Origin: Pseudomonadota bacterium
GTDB lineage: Bacteria > Pseudomonadota > Gammaproteobacteria > Pseudomonadales > Azotimanducaceae
Length of the DNA stretch: 49,401 nucleotides
NCBI GenBank assembly: GCA_022571865.1
Contig: JACZXA010000005.1
Coordinates: 1-49,401 of the forward strand
Direction: 5' to 3'
Of the stretch, positions 17,749-25,035 are shown piece after piece. Position 1 is the stretch's first letter. Each line of letters opens with the position of its first letter. A model generated the notes under the pieces. The model was not told the origin of the DNA. It was given only the letters and a program-made list of their open reading frames with translations, and did no database searches. A program made the translations under genes and the position numbers.

Positions 17749-18870
17749 ATGAATCAGAATGTAATTTATATCGGGATCGATGTCGACGATGTGCAGTATC
17801 ACGGATCGGCGTTGGACAAGTGCACGGGCGAAGTACTGGACTTTCGATGTCGTCCGACATTGAAAGGCTTAATAGGTCAGCTCAAGAAAGTCCGTGAGTA
17901 TTTTGGTGATGGGAAGCTCGCGTTGTGTTACGAAGCATCGTACGTTGGCTTCTCGCTACAGCGCGATCTGAATGATCGAGGCTATGACTGTGAGGTGGTA
18001 GCGCCATCGAGTATTCCCCGGCGCGGGGGTAAAGCGGTCAAGACCGATCGCATCGACGCGACGGAACTGGCTCAATTTTATGCAAACGGCTTGTTGACGA
18101 TCGTGACGGCACCTGCCGTTGAGATCGAACGAGATCGAGACCTGTTGCGTTCAAGGCAACGGTTGGTGCAACAACAAGGGTCGCTGCGCCGACACATTCT
18201 GTCATTGTTGCGCCGCAATGGGTATCACTACAAAGCTGAGAGTGAACGCAAAACCCACTGGCAAAAACACCACTATGGTTGGTTGGACAGAACCACCGAT
18301 GGATGTAGTGGAAGCCTGAAGATGAATCTGTCACTCCTGCTGCGCCAACTCGAGAGCCTCGATGAAATCCTTCTCGCCTACGGTGAGGAGGTTGAAGCAC
18401 TGGCGGCAACACCGAGGTATCGAGAGAGTGTCGAAGCCCTGGTCTGTTACCAAGGCATCAAGAATTTGTTTGCCTTGACCATGATCACCGAGATCGGTGA
18501 TGTGAAACGTTTTGCGCATCCGCGTCAGTTGGTTTCCTGGATGGGCATGGACATTCGGGAATACGCATCGGGTGGCAAGTCGAACCGTTTGGGTATCACC
18601 CGGCAAGGGAATCGGTATTTACGCACGGCTTTCATCGAAGCGAACCAGCGAGGTTATCGGACGGCAAGATTGAGCAAGGCCATCTTAACCAGGCGCGCGA
18701 ATTCGAAACCAGAATACATTGCCGTTGCCGACCGGTGTCTGCGACGGTTGGCCAAGAAAGGAAATCATCTTCTGCTGGCGGGTAAACATCCGAACAAAGT
18801 GAAAGTGGCGTGCGCGCGAGAAATGGTGGGTTTTGTCTGGGAGTCACTGAATCAAGCAGCGGTAGCCTAG
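17749..18870 (+). CDS. IS110-family DEDD transposase
   Basis: This enzyme is an RNA-guided recombinase that moves the element as a circle without DDE chemistry. The 373-residue product has an N-terminal RuvC-like domain with all four acidic residues at expected places: Asp11 (IGIDVDD), Glu62 (CYEAS), Asp100 and Asp103 (KTDRIDA). A coiled-coil linker follows, then a Transposase_20 domain (about 235-320) with GDVKRFAHPRQLVSWMGM. Ser274 in YASGGKSNRLGITRQGN is the probable catalytic serine of the second domain. No frameshift is visible. The ATG at 17749 is preceded by AGAGACG. The C-terminus ends normally in a basic, helical tail. Confidence 0.95.
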   Translation: MNQNVIYIGIDVDDVQYHGSALDKCTGEVLDFRCRPTLKGLIGQLKKVREYFGDGKLALCYEASYVGFSLQRDLNDRGYDCEVVAPSSIPRRGGKAVKTDRIDATELAQFYANGLLTIVTAPAVEIERDRDLLRSRQRLVQQQGSLRRHILSLLRRNGYHYKAESERKTHWQKHHYGWLDRTTDGCSGSLKMNLSLLLRQLESLDEILLAYGEEVEALAATPRYRESVEALVCYQGIKNLFALTMITEIGDVKRFAHPRQLVSWMGMDIREYASGGKSNRLGITRQGNRYLRTAFIEANQRGYRTARLSKAILTRRANSKPEYIAVADRCLRRLAKKGNHLLLAGKHPNKVKVACAREMVGFVWESLNQAAVA

Positions 18871-18889
18871 TGCATATTGATAGGATGTT

Positions 18890-19124
18890 TTGGTTTTGTG
18901 GATCCGAATAGTCTTGATGGATCTGGAGGGTAAGACGGAGATTGGGAAGTCCACGAGTCCTTACTTAGAGAGACGAGCTGCGAGTCAGCGCGAAGCACCT
19001 GAGGATAGGTTGTGGTAACCCTGAACGGACAAATCTTACTGCGTTATCCAGCACGCGAATATGAGGTTGTTAGTCCATGGTCATATCCCACTCCGGATCG
19101 GGCGAGATATTCAGATTTGCAAAT
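18890..19124 (+). ncRNA. Candidate guide RNA (bridge RNA/seekRNA) of the IS element
   Basis: This is the 3' non-coding region of the element, with no open frame of note. A hairpin is visible at 18930-18964: GTAAGAC pairs with GTCCTTAC with one bulged C and a loop of about 20 bases. A second, GGTT/AACC-type hairpin lies near 19008-19020. Between or beside these, 19000-19008 (TGAGGATAG) equals the left flank of the insertion, and ACGGACAAA at 19025-19033 matches eight of nine bases of the right flank at 19142-19150. In the IS1111 group a guide RNA is made from this side. The exact ends of the RNA are unknown. Confidence 0.45.
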
Positions 19125-19137
19125 GGGGCGTCTATAT
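19125..19137 (+). repeat. Right terminal inverted repeat of the IS110-family element
   Basis: GGGGCGTCTATAT, the exact reverse complement of 17651-17663. Confidence 0.85.
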
Positions 19138-19196
19138 GAGTACGGATAAAAGTGCTGTTTGGGAAAGTGTCAGAGTCCTTGTCAGGGTGATTAAAT

Positions 19197-19259
19197 TCAG
19201 CGGCAAATAGCCTCGCAGGGAATCCCGTCACCATCCCCGTCAAGTCTGGTTATTTGATT
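19197..19259 (-). pseudogene. Remnant of an Excalibur (calcium-binding) domain
   Basis: On the minus strand, twenty codons read NQITRLDGDGDGIPCEAICR before a stop. This is close to the C-terminal end of Excalibur domains and of some thermonuclease-like proteins, whose hallmark is LDxDxDGxxCE. An in-frame stop lies immediately upstream, so only the tail survives. It points towards the insertion sequence and away from the integrase remnant. The short length limits certainty. Confidence 0.45.
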
Positions 19260-19305
19260 TTAAGATGAGGCAATACGATGGGGAGATGTTATTGACGTCG
19301 GGTAG

Positions 19306-19419
19306 AATAAGGGCGTCGATACCAGGACCATGCAGGCGTACCTAGGGCACAAGGCGATCCAGCATACCGTGCGATACACTGAACTGGCGCCTGGTCGATT
19401 TAGCGATTTGTGGGATTAG
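19306..19419 (+). pseudogene. Tyrosine recombinase (integrase), C-terminal remnant
   Basis: The last 37 codons of a phage- or plasmid-type integrase remain. They read NKGVDTRTMQAYLGHK, then HTVRYTEL and FSDLWD before TAG at 19417-19419. The conserved His (LGHK) and the nucleophile-position Tyr (RYTEL) are both present. A stop codon lies directly upstream in frame, so the catalytic core is lost. The best explanation is the recombinase that once integrated an element near the upstream tRNA(Met). Confidence 0.75.
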
Positions 19420-19584
19420 CTGTGGTCTTCTCAAGTGGTTTCTTGAGTAGAAATGGTCCATTCGCTTCGCATCGGTCCTGACACTGCGGGCACAAATCAA
19501 CTACACTGCGCAACCCCAAACCGCATGATTCATGCTCTAGACCGTCGTCCTAAGTATCCACACCATCACGCTCGTAGGCGGGTA

Positions 19585-20616
19585 ATGCTCATGGCAAACG
19601 TCAAATCCTTAATCCGCATCTCCGTACTCGTCACAACAATTCTCGTGCTGAACAGTGGCGTGGCAATTGCTGGCGGAAATGAAGTGCTTTTCGAGCAGTT
19701 AACAAGACTCGCTCAGATCAAGGATCACCAAGCTCAATATCATCTCGGAATGCTGTACAACAATGGCCTCGGAACTTCCAAAAACCCAAAGTTGGCTTTT
19801 GAGCTTTTCCTAAAGTCAACGCAGGGCAACCATCCATTGGCTGCATACAAAGTCGGTTGCTATTACAGCGGTCAGTTTCGGGGTGCCGTTGATGTCGATA
19901 AAGAGAAGGCACTTGCCTACAAACTAACTTCTGCAAAGGCAGGCTATGCGCGCGCACAACACGATGTGGCGTTCATGTACTTTGGCCACAACGAAAGTGA
20001 AACCTTGAAATGGCTGAAATCTGCTGCCCGTCAGGGATACCGTGCTTCACTCGATGTTCTGGTTAACCTTTACTATAAGGGAGATTTCGTAGAGCAGGAT
20101 TTGGTACAAAGTTACGCTTATTTTCAGTTGCGCTTTCGCGACATTCCCTTGCCCGGTGACGCTGATAGGTTTCTGAATGACTTGAAGGAGGCCATGACCG
20201 TGGAGGAAATTGAGGAGGCGAGCGATCTGATTTCGGCATTCGAGCAAAAGCCGACTCAAGTGACATTGGATGCTAACAAGGGTATTTCATTGGCTATCGA
20301 GCATGTTCACACAGCATTGAAGTCAATACCCACAGAAATGATGCCACCTAAACTCGCTGGTGTTTGGAATAGCGACCATGGCTACATATACAAAATAGAG
20401 CAGCGCGGAGAGGATTTTAGCTGGGAAGTGGATTCGCCTATCACTGAATCGGGTTCAGGAACAATCATCAACCGAGACGTGAGTACATCATGGCAAAACA
20501 ACGACGGTTCAGGTAAGGGTTCTGGAATAATCAGCAGTGTCGACGACAATAACAGAGCATTACGAATCGAAATGAGCAATGGGACTGTTTTTTTCAGAAG
20601 CCTGGTAGATCCCTGA
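19585..20616 (+). CDS. Exported Sel1-like repeat protein
   Basis: The product is about 343 residues with a signal peptide (ANVKSLIRISVLVTTILVLNS, cleaved after VAIAGG or nearby), then Sel1-like repeats over about residues 35-170. Recognisable units are AQYHLGMLYNNGLGTSKNPKLAFELF, AAYKVGCYYSG and AQHDVAFMYFG. Sel1 repeats are alpha-solenoid units that bind proteins. The C-terminal 100 residues (LAGVWNSDHGYIYKIEQRG...) look like a separate beta-rich domain. The ATG at 19585 fits an AGGCGGG upstream; another Met two codons later is possible. It is intact among broken genes and may be cargo of the island. Its function is not known. Confidence 0.75.
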   Translation: MLMANVKSLIRISVLVTTILVLNSGVAIAGGNEVLFEQLTRLAQIKDHQAQYHLGMLYNNGLGTSKNPKLAFELFLKSTQGNHPLAAYKVGCYYSGQFRGAVDVDKEKALAYKLTSAKAGYARAQHDVAFMYFGHNESETLKWLKSAARQGYRASLDVLVNLYYKGDFVEQDLVQSYAYFQLRFRDIPLPGDADRFLNDLKEAMTVEEIEEASDLISAFEQKPTQVTLDANKGISLAIEHVHTALKSIPTEMMPPKLAGVWNSDHGYIYKIEQRGEDFSWEVDSPITESGSGTIINRDVSTSWQNNDGSGKGSGIISSVDDNNRALRIEMSNGTVFFRSLVDP

Positions 20617-20639
20617 CAACGGCGCCCCAGCGAACGCTC

Positions 20640-21990
20640 TGACGACGTGTTCCTCCATTGCTTCTTCGTACCAGGATTCGTTGCGGGTCATATCCTGTAT
20701 CCGGTTCCTGCGGTCAAGCACAGTGATCTGGCCGAGGGCGAATCTCAACATCTCATCCTTGCGCGGATCTGGCCCGATGAGGGAACGGCTCTTGTTGGCC
20801 GATCCGAGACCATCGAGAAGCGCCGACCACAACCCGATGAGCAACTGGTTCCAATCTCCGAATATGAGCTTGGCAGCATTCGCGGTGTACGGTACATGCT
20901 TTGATGTTCCGACGGGATAGCCAGATAGAAAAGGCGGATTACCTTCAACGACGAATCGCCCACTACCCGCATCAAGGGGTTTGGCTCGTAGATTACCGAC
21001 CATCGTGGCGGCGGCTGCGAAACCGAGTCGAACCCATCAACGTCTCGTCTTCATCGAGTGCTGAGATGAGGCTGTTCACTTCTGCCCAGGTCGGCGTATC
21101 CGCTGCGAACGGGACCGTGTTGACGCCGGTGATGTTCATGATGCCCATAGGCTCCGCACCATCGCCGGTACCCTGGATCGCCGCCTTGTCGATGGCGATG
21201 TTGCGCTGGGTCTCGAGGTCGGTGCGGATGATGTTCTCGATGGCTGGCGTACCCTGCAGAATCGCCTGACGTGTCGCTTCCGTGTAGGAACCGACATGCT
21301 TGGGCATCAACCGAACTTGGGAGAACGTCGGTGACTCTTCGGTAAGCTCCTCGTTCTCGCCCACCCATTGGCCGGTGATGGTCCCCGACTGCTTCGGGAT
21401 GCTCTGATCTCCCACCAGGTTTGCTAGGATGTTGGCGCCCAGCTGACCGGTCACCGTTCGGTTGCGCAAGGGTTCGATGAAGATGTCGTCACGCAAGACG
21501 TCATCGATGAGATAGCCACCCGCATCCCCAGTGGCCGCGTTGAGTGCGCGTCTTTGAATGGTATTCAGGACACGCTTTTCTCGTAATGGAAACAGCATGC
21601 CCTTCACGGAACGTATCCCGTCTCTGGTCTGTTCGGTTTCCCATTCGCGTTCTGCTCCGATGTCGACACTCGAATCGATCTGGTGTTGGATCACTCGAAA
21701 TAAACTACAGCGATGCACCAGGTCGTCGATCGTGCCGTCGTTGCCGCGGCGAGGTGGATCTTGATCTCCAAGGCCGAGCACGATACCGATCCGCTCGATC
21801 TCCGCGTCGGCACGCTTGACGTCGTCCTGGAGTTTGGTGAACTCAACTTGCTCAACATCGGTCAGATCGCGCTTCTCGTCGCGCGCTTTGTTGTTCATGT
21901 CGTGCAGGGCGTCGAACGCTTCCGTACGCGCTTCTCGGACTTCGACAAGGTCTTGGTGGGAGATGGAGGTTTCACACTTGCGGACATTTG
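20640..21990 (-). pseudogene. HK97-family phage major capsid protein, frameshifted
   Basis: Minus-strand fragments add up to most of a capsid gene. The N-terminal coiled-coil scaffold (EVREARTEAFDALHDMNNKARDEKRDLT) has no start codon in its open frame. Next comes the HK97 fold (AATGDAGGYLIDDVLRDDI, ANILANLVGDQSIPKQSG, DKAAIQGTGDGAEPMGI). The frame breaks near 21000 and continues in another frame with KPLDAGSGRFVVEGNPPFLSGYPV and FGDWNQLLIGLW, the classical C-terminal part. After that the sequence no longer matches the family. The gene is therefore broken at both ends and inside. No portal, protease or terminase gene survives in the window. Confidence 0.8.
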
Positions 21991-22043
21991 TTACGCATTG
22001 GAATACTCTTAGGCCATACTCCGATGGCTCGAAGGCACTATGT

Positions 22044-22646
22044 ATGAAAGGATTCGCGGTCTATCTCTTGCTGAGCATGATTCCAACAGTCACCTTTGGT
22101 GAAACCCCCGAATCGATTATCGGTACTTGGCAGTTTGAAGTGGTTAGAACGATGACTGAGCACATGGATCGCATCGCTGAGGATCGGCCAGAAATCTCTG
22201 AGACGGATGAGTTTAAACAAGCAAAGGCGTCCTTCGCTCGGAATGCCGAAACTGTCAATGCCCAAGTTCAACTGACGTTCACCGAAGACACCATGACCTC
22301 GAAGTCGAGTGATATCGGCGCAATTAGTGGCTCTTACAAGCTGATTGGGGGTAATGCCGGTCTAATGGTGATCCAGATCACTGACGACAAAGGGCAAGAG
22401 TTCGTGAACAACATATGGTTAGTCGAAGGTGGTATCGCGATCGAAACCACGGATTGCCAAACCTATCCTGAGCAATGCGCTCAACAACGCACCCGACAGA
22501 GACGTGGTCCGGTAATTGATTCTAGTGGTTCTCACGTGATCATCACTGAAGGTCAAGACTTGAGCGGTGCTACCTATTCTCCTCTACCGGGGAATCCTTC
22601 CAAACATCCACAGCGGGTGTATTTCACACGCGTAGATCCCGAGTAA
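22044..22646 (+). CDS. Small exported protein of unknown function
   Basis: I do not recognise the family. The 200-residue product begins with a signal peptide (KGFAVYLLLSMIPTVTFG), followed by ESIIGTWQFEVVRTM, a GTW start like lipocalin-type or other small beta-barrel periplasmic proteins. Two cysteines close together (TTDCQTYPEQC) may form a disulfide. ATG 22044 is chosen because upstream in-frame codons are antisense to the capsid remnant. Only 21 bases separate it from the SIMPL gene, so the two probably share a transcript. Confidence 0.6.
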   Translation: MKGFAVYLLLSMIPTVTFGETPESIIGTWQFEVVRTMTEHMDRIAEDRPEISETDEFKQAKASFARNAETVNAQVQLTFTEDTMTSKSSDIGAISGSYKLIGGNAGLMVIQITDDKGQEFVNNIWLVEGGIAIETTDCQTYPEQCAQQRTRQRRGPVIDSSGSHVIITEGQDLSGATYSPLPGNPSKHPQRVYFTRVDPE

Positions 22647-22667
22647 TTTTCCCACCAGGAGGACGAA

Positions 22668-23360
22668 ATGAATCCAACCAAGGCAGCCATTCTTACAGTT
22701 CTACTTCTCATTTGTGTTCCGTATTTCGCCCTCGCCGTAGAATCCGGGAAACTGTCGGTAAATGGGAGCGCGACCCTGTATATCGAACCTGATTTCGTCA
22801 CCGCTACATTCACTGTGGAACGCAATGCTGTCCTAGCAGCCGACGCAAACCAAGAAGTCGGTCAGACGATGAAGCGTCTACTTGAGGTTGCTCGCGGCAA
22901 AGACATTCCAGATGTCGACTTGAAAACAAGCGGCATCACGATAAGCGTAGTCCGGACCAATAGAAACGATTGTCCAAGCTCCGACAATATTCGAGCTTGG
23001 CAGTCCTTGACTGTGGTTCTACGGAAACTCGACCAAGTAGAATCGTTGATTGATGAGATGGTCGAGGCAGGAGCTTTGATTCAACTCGTCCAGCCAGGTG
23101 TCGACGATATGGAGACACATAAAAAACGAGCATTGGAACTCGCGATAGACAGTGCACGCGAGCAAGCTGGGACGGTGGCAGAGCAGCTTGGGCTCGTGAT
23201 GGGTAGTGCGATTGAAGTATCGTTTGCATCCGCGGCTATGCAGTATCAGACAGCCGGGTTCTCAACCACCGAGAGATTGAGTGCAAGAACTTACCTTCCC
23301 GGGATGATTCGGGTGTCGGAATCCGTTCGAGTGGTTTTTGAATCTAGTGACAACCAATGA
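22668..23360 (+). CDS. SIMPL-domain (DUF541) exported protein
   Basis: The product is 230 residues with a signal peptide ending near FALAVES. The SIMPL domain covers nearly all of the mature part: KLSVNGSATLYIEPDFVTATFTVER at the start, VDLKTSGITISVV in the middle, and ALELAIDSAREQAGTVAEQLGL before the last strands. In other bacteria this family includes oxidative-stress periplasmic proteins and BP26-type channel-forming antigens; the molecular role is unclear. AGGAGG lies seven bases before the ATG, the strongest ribosome-binding site in the island. It may be cargo together with the gene at 22044. Confidence 0.8.
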   Translation: MNPTKAAILTVLLLICVPYFALAVESGKLSVNGSATLYIEPDFVTATFTVERNAVLAADANQEVGQTMKRLLEVARGKDIPDVDLKTSGITISVVRTNRNDCPSSDNIRAWQSLTVVLRKLDQVESLIDEMVEAGALIQLVQPGVDDMETHKKRALELAIDSAREQAGTVAEQLGLVMGSAIEVSFASAAMQYQTAGFSTTERLSARTYLPGMIRVSESVRVVFESSDNQ

Positions 23361-23372
23361 TCGTCGATTGAA

Positions 23373-23622
23373 TTACCACATCGATAACTCTTGAAGCTGC
23401 TGCTCCACACTTTGTAGGCGGTGCTGGTGCACGTTTGCCCTTGAAGGTTCACCCTCGAGTTCGGCTAATTCCACGGCTCGTGCTTCGAAGATTCGGTGCG
23501 CTTCTAATTCCACACGCCTGGCCCCTTAACTTCTCCACCTTTCTGCGACAAGCCTTCGAACAATAGACTCGATTCGGTCGACCCTCGAATTCGGTGGTGC
23601 AGTAGTAACAGGTGAGTTTCAT
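23373..23622 (-). pseudogene. Small phage-type zinc-finger protein with one frameshift
   Basis: On the minus strand, from ATG at 23622, the sequence reads MKLTCYYCTTEFEGRPNRVY then CSKACRRKVEKL, a four-cysteine finger (CxxC...CxxxC) as in small phage DNA-binding proteins. Near 23520-23530 the frame slips. The next frame continues as coding-like sequence (VELEAHRIFEARAVELAELEGE ... QSVEQQLQELSMW) with coiled-coil character to a stop at 23373-23375. One indel therefore converts an 80-odd residue protein into a broken one. Its ATG overlaps the stop of a preceding tiny frame (ATGA), a phage-like arrangement. Confidence 0.5.
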
Positions 23623-23689
23623 TGCGGCGGTTGACCGGTGCGGGTAGAACAACCCCTGGATCCCGACCCAGTCTTTGGAGATGACGCCG

Positions 23690-24122
23690 CCGCTCGCCAC
23701 CGATGAAATGCCCAAGGGTTGCTTGCGTTCATTGATTAGTGAATATTCCTTGGTTGTTCGAACATCCCACCCATCAAAGTCATGGTGAGATACGCATCGA
23801 ATACTTCGAACGAGTCAAATGGACCGTCACTACCCAGCGCCGTTCGTTCTGTAGAAACCAACCGCCAACCTTGTGATGTTTGCACCACACGATGAATCCG
23901 GCAGGTGTCTGCTCCTCCTGCTCAATGCAGGTGCGGCACAGCGTCTTTGGAGGTCTACGTAGAAATCTTGTCGTTTGCTCACTGTATGTGCTCCAGATAA
24001 TGCCGCGCCGCAGCGACGGTCAGCGTGCCAGCAATCAGATCATGAGCGAGCATCTCTCGAGCTTTCTCGCGGGTGTACTCAGTGCCAGCCGGGTACTGGA
24101 GGTTGGGTTGACAATCTGCCTC
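23690..24122 (-). pseudogene. Decayed small phage genes
   Basis: The minus strand shows coding-like pieces in changing frames. At 24122-23979 an open frame without a start codon encodes EADCQPNLQYPAG through LAHDLIAGTLTVAAARHYLE. Its TGA overlaps a GTG (GTGA at 23980-23983) that begins MSKRQDFYVDLQRRC. That frame then slips to LCRTCIEQEEQTPAGFIVWC with KHHKVGGWF, which has paired cysteines and a histidine like a small zinc-ribbon phage protein. I cannot name these products. Overlapping starts and stops and all-minus orientation match the capsid remnant, suggesting one ancestral phage operon. Confidence 0.45.
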
Positions 24123-24148
24123 TCAAAACCTGTGTGATCATCCCCACG

Positions 24149-24535
24149 GACGTACGTTTGACCTTTACCAAAACCGTGCAGGCGCTGGCAGATCCAGTCG
24201 GTTCCGGTTTCCCTAAAGCCATACCAGGCGCCGATATTCGTTATACGGTCACCGTAACTCACGTTGGCACCCTCGGAGATGCCGACAGCGTATTAGTCAG
24301 CGATGACCTGGACGTCAACATCACCTCGCTGGGTTATCTGCAATGGACGCCGGAGTCGATGGAAATTACCGCGCCGGACGTGGGAGGTGGCGCGCCAACG
24401 GGGCTTTCTGATGCGGCTGACGGTGATGAGGGGGAATTCGACAATACCCCGGAAAATCGCACGATCACCGTAGGCTGCGGGGCCTGGAGCCCGGGGGAAA
24501 CCTGCACGTTGACCTATGATCTGGTAATCCAATAG
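24149..24535 (+). pseudogene. C-terminal fragment of a DUF11-like surface repeat protein
   Basis: The reading frame reaching TAG at 24533-24535 shows recognisable protein only from about 24149 onwards: VRLTFTKTVQALADPV, then GADIRYTVTVTHVG, SVLVSDDLD and CGAWSPGETCTLTYDLVIQ. This is one unit of the beta-sandwich repeats found in large secreted proteins (DUF11-like). Upstream, the same frame is antisense to phage remnants and has no start or export signal. It is therefore a severed end, perhaps a chromosomal gene cut when the island arrived, or island material itself. Confidence 0.55.
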
Positions 24536-24586
24536 CCGCTCAGTGATTTTGAATCGGGCTAGGAGTCTGCGCGGTAGAAAAGATTC

Positions 24587-25024
24587 CTACGGTGAACTGC
24601 CGCTCTCTTTCGGGTCTGCGCCGTCCAGCGGAGCGCCGGTACCCGACGAACCAGCAAAGAGTCGTCGGCCATCGGGAAAGGTGACGTCTCTACCATTCGC
24701 CCTCAAAGCACCGTCCGTTGCCTGATAACCTTCAACCAGCACTTCGGTGCCCGGGCGCACCGAATCTTTAGTCCAACCTCGGCGCACCAGAGCGCCGGGG
24801 GGACCGGCCTCGATCATCCAGTTCTCGACGTTGCCGTCCTCGTCGATCACCTCGAGGTGCATCCAGGCGTGGGGATTGATCCACTCCATCTTGGTGATTT
24901 TGCCGCGCAACTTGACCGGCTTGGTGGCGTCGAACTCGGCTGCGAACGCATGATGCGTTGCTGCCGGAGGTGCAACTACCAGTAGTGCAAGCCCTGCCGC
25001 CAGAGCGATTGTTGTCATTCGCAT
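24587..25024 (-). CDS. DUF6152-family exported protein
   Basis: The 145-residue product has a signal peptide ending near APPAATHHAF and the DUF6152 hallmarks THHAFAAEFD, KLRGKITKMEWINPHAW and the later GTEVLVEGYQA. The function of this small beta-barrel family is not established. ATG 25024 has GAGG eight bases upstream; a GTG at 25033 is possible. It is the last gene of a three-gene minus-strand cluster (27595 to 24587) of exported proteins, separated from the previous stop by eleven bases or fewer. In other genomes DUF6152 genes often sit beside genes like the next two. Confidence 0.8.
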   Translation of the reverse strand: MRMTTIALAAGLALLVVAPPAATHHAFAAEFDATKPVKLRGKITKMEWINPHAWMHLEVIDEDGNVENWMIEAGPPGALVRRGWTKDSVRPGTEVLVEGYQATDGALRANGRDVTFPDGRRLFAGSSGTGAPLDGADPKESGSSP

Positions 25025-25035
25025 TGTATGCACCT

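Larger units (their letters stand above)
17651..19137 (+). mobile_element. IS110-family insertion sequence, IS1111-like
   Basis: The element is about 1.49 kb, bounded by a perfect 13-base inverted repeat: ATATAGACGCCCC at 17651-17663 and its complement at 19125-19137. It carries one DEDD transposase gene. Classical IS110 members lack clear inverted repeats, whereas IS1111 members have short subterminal ones and place their guide RNA downstream of the transposase. Here the 3' non-coding part (267 bases) is much longer than the 5' part (about 98 bases), which fits IS1111. True ends may lie a few bases outside the repeats. No target duplication is seen, as expected for this family. The transposase is intact, so the copy may be active. 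Confidence 0.85.
17445..24535. mobile_element. Decayed integrated element (prophage-like island) next to tRNA(Met)
   Basis: This stretch separates two conventional chromosomal blocks and contains mostly broken mobile genes. They are the last 37 codons of a tyrosine recombinase (19306-19419), an HK97-type capsid gene with frameshifts (about 20640-21990, minus strand), a frameshifted small zinc-finger gene and phage-like fragments (23373-24122, minus strand), and an IS110-family insertion. Three intact genes for exported proteins (19585, 22044, 22668) may be cargo. Adjacency to a tRNA plus a recombinase remnant suggests tRNA-directed integration. I found no second copy of the tRNA 3' end to mark the far boundary, so the right edge (24535, after a surface-protein fragment) is an estimate. 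Confidence 0.65.

Noticed and set aside
17445-24535. CRISPR array or toxin-antitoxin pair in the island
   Set aside because: No regularly spaced direct repeats and no recognisable small toxin or antitoxin pair were seen.
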